From Selaginella tamariscina (taxonomy: Eukaryota > Streptophyta > Lycopodiopsida > Selaginellales > Selaginellaceae): a DNA stretch of 64,000 bases. A program made the translations under genes and the position numbers. The stretch spans positions 62,001 through 126,000 of the forward strand of contig PUQB01000074.1 in assembly GCA_003024785.1 (NCBI GenBank), read 5' to 3'. The notes below the pieces were generated by a model. That model was not told the origin of the DNA. It ran no database searches and saw only the letters and a program-made list of their open reading frames with translations. Below, one piece after another: positions 1 through 16,089 of the stretch (positions are counted from its first letter, which is position 1; every line of letters starts with the position of its first letter).

Positions 1-2
1 AG

Positions 3-236
3 AATATTCCTAAGGAGCTATACCTAGATCTAAGGAGAATTAAGGGCACACTATTATTGGAAGCCTTTCTTGGAGAGCAGCGTGTGGAGACTAGAGACAG
101 CTCGGGGAGGTCGGGTGGTATTGTGAGGGTCTCTAGATTGTACGTAGAGGTGCCTAACAATGAACTGCCAAATAAGATTCAAGAGTTATGGGAATGTGAG
201 ATTTACCAAGCTTTTTTATATAAATCAAATTTTTGA
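3..236 (+). CDS. Partial ORF at left edge, unknown product
   Basis: A reading frame is open from the window edge to a TGA at 234-236, giving 77 residues without a visible start. The composition is ordinary and charged (for example LYLDLRRIKG and PNNELPNKIQELWECE) and does not look like translated microsatellite. I do not recognise the family. It could be the C-terminal end of a gene or transposon protein lying mostly outside the window. The DNA after the stop quickly becomes AT-rich and non-coding. Confidence 0.35.
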   Translation, partial: NIPKELYLDLRRIKGTLLLEAFLGEQRVETRDSSGRSGGIVRVSRLYVEVPNNELPNKIQELWECEIYQAFLYKSNF

Positions 237-1317
237 ACTTCTAATTTATTCTGACAATTGCAAAGGTCTAGTTTGTCAATGGCGCATGAAGCATGGGGGA
301 TGAACAAGGTTTTTGTACCTTTCATTGCCCACATTGTAAAGAATGAATAAGAAAGAAGAAAACTTTGTTTATAAGTAATATAATAAACTATGCATTGTTG
401 GTACATTGGGATAACTTTCCAAAAGTAACATAGTACAAGTGGAAGTGATGTTCCAAAAGCAACTCTGCCACTAGTGTATGGTCCTAAGTAACAAATTCAT
501 TTAGGGACAATCTCTTTTGATATATTTGTGTATATAGCATTGGACGAGTTGGAAGAATTTTTTGGAGGGTGTAGAGATGGATTATGCTCTTGAACTTGTA
601 GAACATGATTTATGGCTTCCAATAAAACTAAGTTAAGACCATGGTGATAATTGTCATTGAAGACCATTATGCACAATGTGAACAAGCGAAAATATTAAGT
701 TGTGAGTTCTTTTTTTTTTCCCCTCACAAAGCATGTTTATTTTGTTGATATTGTATTATCAATTTTCATTTTACAAAACTCAATGTCATAGATGCATTGC
801 AGTTACAAAGGTGGGCAAAGTTGTATATACCACCAGAGAGTGAGCACACAATGGATGATTTTTTTTTTATGGTTTAGCCAAAGTGCATGATGCTAGATCT
901 ATCATTGCAATAGAAAATACTCAAAAAGAAACTAGTGTTCATAAACGATTAATGTTGTTACTATTGTTCCACTTGTATGAATATGTGTCATATTGTTGTC
1001 TTTTGACTTTTTTTTGACTATGCATTGAACATGTATACTCTTTTTTGTAGATTTTGCTTTATTACAATAATTGTCATTGATGTCATGCACTTGTCGGTTT
1101 TAAATCTTGCTAAGAAATACATTGAGAACTCCTTCAAGAAAATCTAAGACAACGACAAAAAAAATGTAACAACAAGGCAAATTGCATTAGTATTGAAAAT
1201 AAGAACTAATAAAATGCCTCAAGGATATGTATTAGATCACCCCTTCGATCTTTTGGGTTATTGGAAGGCCAAAGAACATCAAGTATTATGCAGTGGTACC
1301 ATTTGTATATGGCTGAT
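237..1317. other. AT-rich intergenic DNA, no convincing gene
   Basis: Mostly low-complexity AT-rich sequence. The short minus-strand reading frames at 203-406 and 497-685 show no recognisable motif. Around 1,213-1,290 on the plus strand one frame reads a phrase like DHPFDLLGYWKAKEH, which loosely resembles the W-W-K/E segment of hAT transposase dimerisation regions. It is too short to call. Confidence 0.4.
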
Positions 1318-1484
1318 GGCTTAGTTTTTATGAGCACTTCCATATTTGTAAACTAATGATAATAATAATGTTCATCTTCTATGATGTAATAAGAACATAT
1401 GGCTTAGTTTTTTATGAGCACTTCCATATTTGTAAACTAATGATAATAATAATGTTCATCTTCTATGATGTAATAAGAACATAT
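1318..1484. repeat. Tandem duplication, two units of about 83 bp
   Basis: Positions 1318-1400 and 1401-1484 are nearly identical, differing mainly by one extra T in a T run. Each unit starts with GGCTTAGTTTTT and ends with AAGAACATAT. There is no coding sense. The near identity points to a recent local duplication. Confidence 0.9.
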
Positions 1485-3205
1485 GGCTAGACAAAAGAAA
1501 TTGTAGAGCTAAATATTGAACTTTGCAACACCAGTGAACAAACAACAAAGGGCACACCCGTAACCATTAGTCCATGCCTTTAGACGAGGCCATATTTTGA
1601 TAATACTCTACAGTATGGTTTTATAAAATGTGATTCTTGACATTAATAACTCATGATAATGTTTTAAGGTATGGTTTTATCCTGATATGGAAATGGACTT
1701 AAAAAATGTGAAGTCTTTAGTAACTAACCACAAACAAATGAAGGACACATTTGCAAAAATCCACATAAGATATTCTTAAATAAATTTTAATTTTACAAGT
1801 TTTAACATAATATAATGTAAAACTTATTCTTCTAATATGCAAGAGTTAATAATGGTTGATGAGGACAACCTTTTACTTCAATATTGAATTAAAATGTTGT
1901 ATAAGCATTTTATTCGATTAAAATCTATTAACAAGAATATAATTCAATTTAAGTCTTGGCTTGGAATAATGCATGAACAAGGGAATAGGCTCATAAAAGG
2001 CATTAATTAGTAATCAAGAATTTTGAGGAATTCAAAAGTTTTATCCTATTTTAATAATTAAACTTGAGACATTGAGTTGTACAATTAGCAAGTTATATGC
2101 CATAAATTTATATGCTTGTAATGGCTCAATTTAAACAAGGAATGAATATGGCCATTCATAATTTCAATAACTTAGGTGAGTCTTATTTATGCTTTAAAAC
2201 ATGGCTAAAGGTGTGCTTTCTACATGCAAAGTCTACTATAGACAAATAAAATATGTTTTCTTAACTGAGTATAAAAGTTGTATGGTTGTTCTCTTTACAA
2301 CTTTATACAAAGAATTTTATTAGTGTTTATATTTTATACACATTTAAGAATAACACTCAAGATATAATTGCAATATTTCTATCCTCAGGCAGAGTTCCAA
2401 TGCGTCGTATTCTTAAATTCATTAAAGGTATTAGTGCTGTGCAAGAACTCAAGAGTTAATTAAGCATGAGCACATAAGAATGCAAACTCTTACCTAGTCA
2501 CATCCTATTTGACTTGATGTGTATCTTACATGTGAATAACATTATTCAAGAGGTATGCAAAGTCCCTACATAAATGAAAAGCTTTACATATAGAAAGTTC
2601 AACATAGCATTGAAGGTTATACCATCAGGTTTTCTTAACATTTATTGGAACCAGGTGGTCTTGGAGAGTGCACTTGCTAGTTTAATAGTGATGACATTGT
2701 TTAAATTAGAATTAGAGGAGCGATAGTGGGCAAGGCTAATAATGCTACTTAAAAAAAGCTACAATGTTTTAATTGAGAGAAGATGAATTGAAGGGGAACA
2801 TGTATTAAAAAAACCACCATAGTAACATAAACAAAAGAAGGTGTTTGCATGACTTCAACACTTACATCTCACGCTTCCAACACATTTAACAATTATAATA
2901 AGTATTAAATTGTTAATAAGTGAGCCCACATTTAGGATGTTTTAAAGAATTGAGTACCTTTACAAAAATTTAACATTTGTTTTTGCTTTTGATAAGTTTT
3001 AAAAATAATTCTTTTTATAATAGTCTTACATTTGACAAGAAATTACACATTTAATTACTTAAATAATTAAAACTTGATGTGATAATCAGTTTTTAAAATA
3101 ATTTCATTTAATAAGAGTATAACTTCAATCTTTTTATGTAAGATATTGATTATTAAATTTAATCATTAAAGTGCATTTAAAGTCTTAAAAATGTTACAAA
3201 TGAAA
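1485..3205. other. AT-rich intergenic DNA, nothing recognised
   Basis: I see no reading frame, splice pattern or strong repeat structure in this stretch. It is AT-rich with scattered short repeats. Confidence 0.5.
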
Positions 3206-3420
3206 GTTGTAAACTAAAATGAAAATGTCTATAGTCCCATTTTTTTAATATTAGCAATTTTAATTATTTAATTAGCATTTTTTAATATAAAAAATAATTT
3301 TTAAATAATATATGTTTAAAGAAAGAATATTTTTAAAATATATGTTTAAAATATTAATAATTAATACGTAAGTATTAATTAAAGATTTTTTTATATTCTC
3401 ATTTTCATGTTTCATTCTGA
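3206..3420. mobile_element. Degraded MITE-like element, copy 1
   Basis: The interior (about 3,231-3,400) is the reverse complement of the interior of the better-preserved element at 28,121-28,351, including the run of AT-rich words around ATTTTTTAATAT and ATATATGTTTAAAG. The end reading GTTGTAAACTAAAATG matches the terminal repeat of that copy, and the other end is degraded. It has no coding capacity. It is best read as a non-autonomous DNA element of about 0.2 kb present at least twice in this window. Confidence 0.55.
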
Positions 3421-4044
3421 TTTTATTATAATGTTCATACAAGTAAAAACTACATGTTTTGAAATCTTATCTTAAACGTTATCATGTTGTTAAAAAAGTT
3501 TAATTTGCACGATCTTATTATAATGAAAAGGCATTACCATGTTCACATTTTCATTAAACTCATTATAAATTTTAATATATTAACTGATTAAATTAAATAA
3601 TTATAAAAGCTTATTTATAAACATATCATACCAATTTGGATTAACAAATATGAACTCCAAATTTTATTATTAAAGTCGTCGATCTCATAAAAGCAACGTT
3701 TGTTAATAACAATTTTAATAAGTTTTGTTTATTCAATATAATCTTAAATAAGAGATTTTTTCCATGTTGAACATTAAAGTAAATTGAGAAATGTTTTTCT
3801 ATGTTTCCATTAATAGCTAATTTATTTATTTATTTATTGATAAAATACTAAAAAAATCTGACTAAATATTAAAGGTAGATCTAGTATGTTTACGAGTGTT
3901 CATAAGATAAAATTGTAATTCTTTTAGATATATATGTCACAAACCTATGCATCACACACACACACACATACATAAGCATAATTACACTTAGCAATACATA
4001 ATTTATTTATTATATTTTTTAAAATTATATTTGAACCATGAACT
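3421..4044. other. AT-rich intergenic DNA
   Basis: No gene seen. A short CA microsatellite lies near 3,954-3,968. Confidence 0.5.
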
Positions 4045-4130
4045 TAATGTGAGTTGGTGAACTATGGATCAGGTATCCAACGGTTATCCAAACAAGTAGA
4101 TCAAGGTTACGTGTTCGATTCATGGGGAGC
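4045..4130 (+). repeat. tRNA-like / possible SINE-head remnant
   Basis: The words GTGAGTTGGTGAAC near 4,050 and GGTTACGTGTTCGATTC near 4,104-4,120 resemble an internal RNA polymerase III A box and B box (T-loop GTTCGATTC). Their separation is about right for a tRNA-derived head. A full cloverleaf cannot be drawn, so this is not called as a tRNA gene. The likeliest reading is a decayed tRNA pseudogene or SINE head. Confidence 0.3.
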
Positions 4131-4879
4131 CTAAACAGGGTGCAGAGCGCGGCAATTGATGCATGTATATGTAATAACTAAAAAAATATATTATATACTG
4201 AGTTTCAGATATGTGTCAATAAATATTATATAAGAAATGTTATATATAATTGAAAAATGTATTTAATATTATATATTGAATATAGAATAAATTACGTGCT
4301 ATATATAGCTATTATGCAATAGATGTCTAGCCCCAACTGTAAAAGCCTGCAATATGGGGACCTCTTTACAGTCTGCGAATGCTTATTTTTTGGGTACATT
4401 TTTGGAGGTCATATGGGGAATTTCCAGAATGTCAATATCCCACTTGTACACATTATATTCGGGTAATCATCACAAACAGAAGTGTTTGTTTCTCGTTTCT
4501 TAACTTTTTATATTCAACCTGCAGTATATATGGTAAGTTTAACATATGAAATACACACATATATATTATACATCTAGATTTACACACACACACAATATGC
4601 AATGCACAAACCAGTTCTTTCACTTTCATATGTGTGCAGTGAATCTACTTTCTATCAGCTATGCGAGCACATGTCATTAATAAAGTTATATACAATAATG
4701 ACTCTGAGTATATACTATAATATACGTATAACAGATTGACATACACACGCGCACACACACATGTATAAATAATACTTATTATAATTGGTGTATGCTTTTT
4801 ATCACTATTTTTCATCCATAGTACGAGCGTTGACCACATTGATGTAACATGGAGGTACGACATATCTGTCCTTAAATTC

Positions 4880-4918
<39 letters not shown>

Positions 4919-5865
4919 TTTACTTGTATACATGTGGTTATTAGACATCCACATACACCTTTGCATTTATATATTACATATTTACATACACAATAACACT
5001 CGTTTTTCAATTTTCCATTGCATGGGCGAGGTGACTCTTCTACATATATTTACACATTACACACACACAACATATGTATATGAGGGGACATACACGTGAC
5101 CTTTAATACGGTATTTACATATTATATGTACCAACGTATAAATGTAACATTTGATATGTTACATGATACACACAACACACAATATATATATATATATGCT
5201 TGAAACAATGGTTCATTACCTTGGCAATGTTATCTGCATCTGCTTGTATAGGCATAGATATTACACTATATACATATACAATGTATATACATTAATATTA
5301 CCACACATGGATACACACATCACGATGTAATCCAAAATCATGTACTTTTTGTCTTGCATTCAGTGCACCGGCTAAGAAAAAGGGCGAAGAGTCATGCTTT
5401 TGAAAAGGGTTTCATATTCACAAGGTAGTAATAAATAATACATAAATTACTAATGTCATATCCGTTATATATATGGTATTATACACATCCGTAATATGTA
5501 CTTGTACACACATTTCTATACGTACATCGTACATAATGCATTTCGCACGTTATGTGTACAATGCTCCACTAAACACCTGCTTTTGACTGCATATCCGTTT
5601 ATATATGCAGTTTAATTTATATCGACTTTTGTTTTGTCTCTTACTAAATCCCTGTTTTCCTGCAAAACAGACATATATTATTATATGTAATACCACAGTA
5701 TAGTAGTATACTGTACTGACTTTGTAGAACTTTTTAAGTCTCTGCATTTATATATATATATATATATATGTTACATACATTAATAACTGGGATACATGGG
5801 CTGGTTCTGTCTGTAGCCTGCTGTGATTGCTTCATTTGAGTCATGAAGAAATCTAGTCCTTACTA
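4131..5865. other. Microsatellite-rich intergenic DNA upstream of the subtilase
   Basis: Contains many short CA/GT and TA runs, for example GT repeats around 4,886-4,913 and TA repeats near 5,750-5,769. Reading frames here (4,645-5,010, 4,890-5,099, 5,550-5,747) are translations of such repeats. No exon with family character was seen before 5,866. The promoter of the subtilase presumably lies near the right end. Confidence 0.5.
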
Positions 5866-9922
<4,057 letters not shown>

Positions 9923-10604
9923 GTATATTTACACATATATACGTATGTGTGTGTGTGTGATGTCGTCAGTTTTATTTAAATTCCTTACGTGTTGTTGTCT
10001 TTTTTTTCAGGACGACGCCATCTGGCTTGACTTAAAATGCAGAGTGACAAGTAAGATTTTGTCAATGTTTACAATTGGGTTCATTCTTCATGTTTTTATT
10101 TAATTTTATATAGTTCACCCAACACGTGTGTGTGTGCGTGTGTACATTTTTATCGTACGAGACAATACCGTTACATAACATATACAGTCGGATATACAGG
10201 GATACATGTATGTATATATGTTAATAGTACATAGACAACTATCTTACCTAAGTCAACAGATTACACCTAGAATGCAAGGTTTATTACAACTCTTAAATTC
10301 TGGATAAGCTTTCCAACTGTATCATATATACCACATGTTCATATACGTTTGAGAAACACAGCTTGCAGACAGTGACATGGTTATGTCGTAGTTGTCTTGA
10401 GGACTTTACAAACATACAATAATCCACGTCTCAAAGACGCTAAATAGGACACACACACCTACCACACACACATCTTGATAAGAATCTTTGTTTATTTAAT
10501 TAGCAATCTAACCGTAACAAAGTCATTATTCTACCGAATAAAGCAGGGTACTTATTTATCGTACACTTGAGGAGTTGGCGTTTGGGAGGAAGCTAGTACT
10601 AACG
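9923..10604. other. Spacer between convergent subtilase and peroxidase
   Basis: Holds the 3' regions of both genes. A possible last subtilase intron (GT at about 9,920, acceptor TTTTTTTCAG ending near 10,010) would add a few residues beyond 9,922. Otherwise only GT-rich and AT-rich spacer is seen. Confidence 0.45.
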
Positions 10605-11880
10605 TCACGAATTGTTAAACTTAGTACAATCCCTCCTAATCTCACCTTCCTTACCAGTTTTCACGCCTACAGTCCCAAGCTTTGTCATGGCAGCAGCAAA
10701 AGCATCGAAGAAAGCCTGTTGATCCTCTGCAAACTTGGTAACGATCGGTAGCGTGGTGTTATCCGAGTGAGCGTGGAGTCGGATACAAGGAGTCCCGCGT
10801 TCTGTAGCAGGTTCGTGTAGTATGCGTTATCGAATGTAAATGGTGTGCTGATATCAAAGGCTTGCACTGCTGCTGGGTCTCCCCCAGACCGGGGACACTG
10901 ATCCTGCAGTGTCTTTACGAAAGCTCGAGCTCAGTGTCGGGTCCGGTCCCGATGCTCCGTACAGCCTGTTTGTGAACTGGTGGCAGTGTGAGAACCAATT
11001 GTGTGTGCTCCTGTTATATATACATATACAGGTTTAGAACGTATGGAACAGGTTTCTCAGTTATGTAATGTACCTGATAAGACGACCATTTCAAATGGGG
11101 TAAGCCCAACGGCAGCAAAATTAGTAATAAGTTGTGAGGTATCCATGTTAGCGCCCGGCAAGCGACTGCCAACGCTGGAAGCTTTAGATATTAATCCATC
11201 TCTACGTCCCTTGAGAACTGTATAATCTGGGCCTCCACTCTGCATTAAGTACCATTTTATCATTACCATTTCAATTTACTTAGACTTATTCAAATGTTTC
11301 ACCTATATACTTCACGCACTTATACTCATCCAACGTCACACGCACGCACACGCACACCAACAACTTACAAAGACAACTGCATCTCGTGTAGCCATGGCAA
11401 GTACATCAGCACAAGAAACAACACCAGGACAAGCTTGTTCAACTGTCTGCTTAACCGTGTTAATCGCATCGAATGGGTTTTGGGGGAAATCCTTGTTATC
11501 TTCAGCGTCTCTCTCGGCCGCATTAGTCGATGTAGATGATAATAAAATGGAGCCATCACATCCCTAAACATATATATACAAACAACGCGATTAACTCTAA
11601 TCACAGACTGGATTACTAAAACGGATGCATGCAAAAAGCTTCTGTAAATTAGACTTACATCCACGAAACAGTCGTGTGCGAATAGACGAAGTGTAGCGAT
11701 TGGGACCACATTATTCTCCTTACACAGCCTCGTCATAGTACTGGTGATAATCGACTCTGCGTTCGGGCATGACTTGCTGTAGAAATTCTCCGTAAGCTGC
11801 TGCGCATACAGTGAATTCGCTTGTAATAGAAGAACCAACAGAGACAGAATACAGGAATTCCACATAGTTCTCATCAACAT
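10605..11880 (-). pseudogene. Class III secretory peroxidase, frameshifted
   Basis: Class III peroxidases are secreted haem enzymes acting on cell-wall phenolics. The N-terminus at 11,880 starts MLMRTMWNSC and has a hydrophobic signal peptide ending near SLYAQQ. The mature start ENFYSKSCPNAES is typical. The distal haem pocket reads RLFAHDCF, keeping Arg and His. A second exon (about 11,370-11,550) carries GCDGSILL and VVSCADVLAMATRDAVV. A third exon has PDYTVLKGRRDG and MVVLSG, although the usual proximal-His phrase VLSGAHTIG reads VLSGTLHN before the intron. The last exon has FDNAYYTNLL and ends KFNNS-stop at 10,605. Frameshifts occur near 10,785 and 10,925. Length would match the family (roughly 320 residues) if the frame were continuous. 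It lies tail to tail with the subtilase. Confidence 0.85.
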
Positions 11881-13190
11881 CACTTGGCTTTTCCCAAATT
11901 TTTGAACAGTAAAAGAATTTACAGATGAGACCCGGCTATACGTGTTAACCAGCACTTGCTGATGACGAAGGGACTTATTCAGAAGGAAATTTTCGTATAC
12001 TATTAAACATATAGCTTTCTTGCTCCCCTCGTTTTCTCCAGATGCCTAAGAAATGCCCATCAGCGTTGAACTTACTATATTCTTTATTAAGCTTAAGTAA
12101 ACTTAATATTAGTAAATACAGCTCATAGAAGTTTTTTTACTTGGTTACCATCCAACATACCGTAGAATATAATCATATTATACTACAATATATGGATTGT
12201 ACACTTTACAACTATCTTTCAAATATTAAGTTGAAGTGGAACACCTCAGGGTCAACACTGTACACTGACACGTGAAATTTTATCTAAGTACAAATTAATT
12301 ATATATGCATGGATTAAACTACAGTCATTATGAAAAAAACATGCACAGACTGCTATATTGAGAGGATTCTGTCTTATAATAAGATAGTATTCTATAATAA
12401 AAATAGAATATTACAAGGATATGTATATGAGAAAGATGAGTTTAGTTATAAATATAAAAATGTTAGATAGCGTCATTCTCCAGCTATATAGCTGCTAAAT
12501 TATTGGACTGTTCGTCATCGAAACATCATATAAGATGAGCTAGCAAGGCTAGTTGTCAACTATATCACGTGGTTTTAATCAAAGTTAATCTTAGGTTAGA
12601 TCATAGTTTAATTGTCTAACTAACCACTCTGATATAGACAGCATATGCCCATTTGTGTAATGATAAGGCGTAGTACGACGAATATCATGCTTCACTATAT
12701 ACATGCAAAAGCAAAAGTAGTTTAGTGGCTTCCAATCCAGACATACTTGAGTACAGCTTATGTAATCATATGAGGGATTTTCTGTTGTGTGTGTGTATGT
12801 GTGTGTGTGTGTGCGTGCGTGACACGCACACACATACACATGTATATGATTAATTAAAATATTGCAACTATGCCTGCGTGGTGAATGCGACTTTATCATA
12901 GCAAATGACTAAATAAACATATTTTTTCTTCCCCATTATCCACGCAACCATCCAAGCTATACGATCTGTTACGACATATTAAAGCAGCTCACCTACTGCA
13001 GATGCATATGCAGTACTCCAAATCCTTGTTGTCTTTGATTTGATGGCAACCAGGCAAAACTCAAAAATATATCGTCATTTACAAATGTTAAGAAGACAAC
13101 ACTATATAGATATAGACATAAATTCATAATAATGTAATTCACAACTTAACTTTTAATGTATTCAGACCAACCATACAACTAATTGTGTCA
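11881..13190. other. AT-rich intergenic DNA
   Basis: Lies between the 5' end of the peroxidase and the 3' end of the receptor kinase. It contains a GT/GC microsatellite around 12,784-12,842. No coding features were recognised; the frame at 12,591-12,899 is repeat-derived. Confidence 0.5.
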
Positions 13191-15412
13191 TCACAGTCTC
13201 TCAAACGAGAAGGGTGGCAGTGGCATACTCACGTCATCTTGATAGTCTTCTAACATTTTCACCACTCGGCTGATGCTCGGCCTCGAGCTTGCGTCTGGCT
13301 GAATGCACCACAAAGCGACTTTCAACATCCTCTCAAACTGAGCCCATTCAATGTTACCATGGAACTTGTTATCAGTAATCTCTTGTAAATCACCGCTTGC
13401 ACACCTTTGAAATACCACCATGGGGAGAGTCCTACAATCGGCTGCAGTTACCTCAGACACATCCTGTCCAGTAAGAAGCTCGAGCAGCACCATCCCATAG
13501 CTGTAAACATCTGCTTTGGCTGTAATCGCATAGCACTCCGGTGCTAGATATCCCCGTGTCCCGGGTATAGTCGTCACGCTAAGTCCTTCTTTATCTAGCA
13601 GCTAGTCGGATACTTTAGGGTTGATATCTTCATCTAGAAGTATATTTTGCGGTTTGATATCACAATGTAAGATGCAATATTATAAGTAAGTGATACCCCA
13701 ACTGCATATCTTGTCTTCCAATACCTGCTGACTTCAGAGAACTGTTGTCGAGGGATCCGTTGCTCATGTACTCGTAAACGAGCAATCTGTGACTGCCTTC
13801 TGCACAGTAACCCAAGAGCCTCACCATCCTAGCGTTGTCACTTCGGCCTTGAACTGCTTCTCGCCTTGAGCGGCCACCTCCAGGTTCTTCACTGCTACTA
13901 GTGTCTCCTTTGTACACACTCCTAAATCCACCCGAGCCGATCTTGTGACTAAAGTTGTGTGTAGCTTGCTGGAGCTGTTCATACGTAAATCTTGTTGCTC
14001 CTTGCTTTCGGTGTTGACCTTCTTCCAAATTTGATGCATGGATCGTCTCCAATGGAAACCGGCCCCAGCAGGCAAAACAACACAAACTCGGTAATTGCAA
14101 ACGAGGAAGCAACAACGTGACCTGGATTAGACAGGTAACCCTCTGTACTCGGCATTCTTAAGTACGGGAACTGGATCTCCATCCATAAATGTAACGAATG
14201 CACTCCCCAGAGTTTGATTCTTCTTCGCTCCTGAGACCTTGAGGAGAGAAATGGATGGCCTCTCTGGAGACTGCACACCATTGTACAACGTGTTGCCACC
14301 TTTGAGAATGCACTGCCCTGATCCGTCCAGCGTATAAACTGCAGCTAGACACTTGCAGTCCTTAAGGCACACATTTCTACAGTCTTCCAACGACATGAAC
14401 GAGCTATTCAGGGAGACGCTGTAGTCATTTCCCATGTACTAGGCGCGATTTACCTGAATGATTAGTGTCGCACGTCAATGGGGCATCACAGTGGCATCCT
14501 GCAGATTGATTATTTGGACTAAATCCTGGAGGGCACTTGCAAGTCTTCCTCGGCTCGTAGCTACACATAGCAAATGGCCCACATGTTCCATACACATCGC
14601 ACTCGTGTTCAAGCGCTTGCCACACGACTCTCCAAGACTTATCTTCAGCTGCTAGACTGTAGCTTCTTAGAGTATGTTCTCTAATGTGAGACTTCTTAAA
14701 ACGGTTAAATCCTTGTAATCAATTGGAAACCTATAAGACTTGTCATACTTCTGCCTGTTCCAGTGGCATCGTAAAACTCCAGAAGGCCATCCGCACCGAA
14801 CGTCAGCCTTGGTGAACTACTGTAGAGCCGTTCAAGCTCAGCTCCTTGTTCAGCATGCTCCAGTAAGACTCTCCAGTAGAGTACTCTGATAGTACAGCCC
14901 TACGCTGCTTTCGTTCATCTTGAGCACGTAATCTCCAGAAACCAGGCTTGTATTCCCTACCAGGTGTTGTCCTGGAACGAGCATGTCAGTGGGGGAGTGA
15001 AAGCTCTCCCAGACCCTGTTATTAGCACTGTCCAACAGAACGAAATTCCCATTCTCCAGCATGTCTGCTCCCGCAACGCAATCGCCACAAGACGGTTTTA
15101 GCTCCAGACCGGCCCCGGGCCGTCACCAGAACTAACCCAGCGCTCTCTAGTACAAGTTGAGCGTCCTTGTTTACATCTAGTGGCTTCCTCTTCACGTCAT
15201 CGCTCATGGCTTCCATATAACTATCTGGGCCGTAGCTCCATACCAATTGCAAGAGTGAACAAGTCACTCGCATTCGAGTTCGAAAAGCCAAACACAAATG
15301 TGCCTTGCTGCGAATCCAAGAGGCATCCACGGCCAGTTTATCTCCGAGCTGAATTTGCTGTGAGGATGAAACATATAAGACCAGAAATGTAAGAATGATG
15401 AATCTGAGCCAT
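13191..15412 (-). pseudogene. G-type lectin S-receptor-like Ser/Thr kinase, frameshifted
   Basis: This is a single-pass membrane receptor kinase. From 15,412 the protein starts MAQIHHSYISG with a signal peptide. A B-lectin domain follows, read across two frames (WDSQQGTFVFGF, LENGNFVLLDSANN, VWESFHSPTD). Next come an EGF-like part (CDVYGTCGPFAMC, CKCPPGF), a PAN-type Cys-rich part (LEDCRNVCLKDCKCLA), and a hydrophobic segment near 14,050-14,110. The kinase shows GSGGFRSVYKG, VAVKNLE (catalytic Lys, about 13,890), RLLGYC, a non-RD catalytic loop HCDIKPQNILLDE (about 13,630-13,668), GTRGYLAPE and RPSISRVVKML. It stops at 13,191. The Mg-binding DFG region near 13,600 is collapsed: after PKVSD a stop is read and the FGLAK part is missing. 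Several other one-base shifts occur. There appear to be few or no introns, as is common for this subfamily. Confidence 0.85.
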
Positions 15413-15896
15413 GTTGTGGCTCAGCCATTTTGATTACGAAGATTTTATAGAAGAAAGTGTTTGAGCTGATCACTTTGTATGCCAACTCAAACTCTCTCTT
15501 CTATAAAGTCTTCGTGCGTTTACTTTGTTTGAGATTATGCAAGTTTACCCGATGAGAAGCTTACGCCCTGTAGCAACGGAGACTAGCTTCCATTTTCGGA
15601 ATATTTGGAATGGATATCTTCACATGAATCGGGTATACCTATTATTAAATCATAATATTTTCTTACAATTTATAAAAGTCAAACCCACAACTTAATCTTT
15701 AGTTATATAAAATTAAAATTCTTAATTTCAAGTAGTAGATACACATACACATATATATCAATATATATATAGTCAAGCATGGAGTTTTCACAAAGATTGT
15801 CAAATTTTTATTATTTATTAATAAATATAATTAAAATTATGAAGTAGGAGTAACTTTGAATTGTTATGGGATATATTACTTTATAATATATTATTA
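15413..15896. other. Upstream region of the receptor kinase
   Basis: About 480 bp between the kinase start codon and the LTR of the Ty3/gypsy element. It should contain the kinase promoter, but no specific element can be assigned. The insertion edge is AT-rich. Confidence 0.4.
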
Positions 15897-16058
15897 TGTG
15901 AGAGATCAGAATATAGAAAATGTGTATATCCATTAGTTCAAGAACTTTAATTTATATAACAAGAGTGAATGGTGCATATTGAAACCAATCCGATGGGCTA
16001 TTAAAACTCACTACGCTAATAATAGTATGTGCATATGAGCCTACACATGGATCTTACA
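15897..16058 (-). repeat. 3' LTR of the Ty3/gypsy element
   Basis: 162 bp beginning TGTGAGAGATC and ending GGATCTTACA on the plus strand. It pairs with 20,565-20,725 through shared words such as CACTACGCTAATAATA and CACATGGATCTTACA. Substitutions and small indels between the two copies are frequent. Confidence 0.9.
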
Positions 16059-16077
16059 TCATCCCCTCCTCTTGAAG
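16059..16077 (-). other. Polypurine tract next to the 3' LTR
   Basis: On the element strand the bases just before the LTR read AAGAGGAGGGGATGA, a purine-rich tract in the correct position for plus-strand priming. Confidence 0.7.
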
Positions 16078-16089
16078 GATGTAAGTTGG

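Noticed and set aside
1213-1300. hAT transposase C-terminal fragment
   Set aside because: Only one short phrase resembles the family and no neighbouring motif or terminal repeat supports it.
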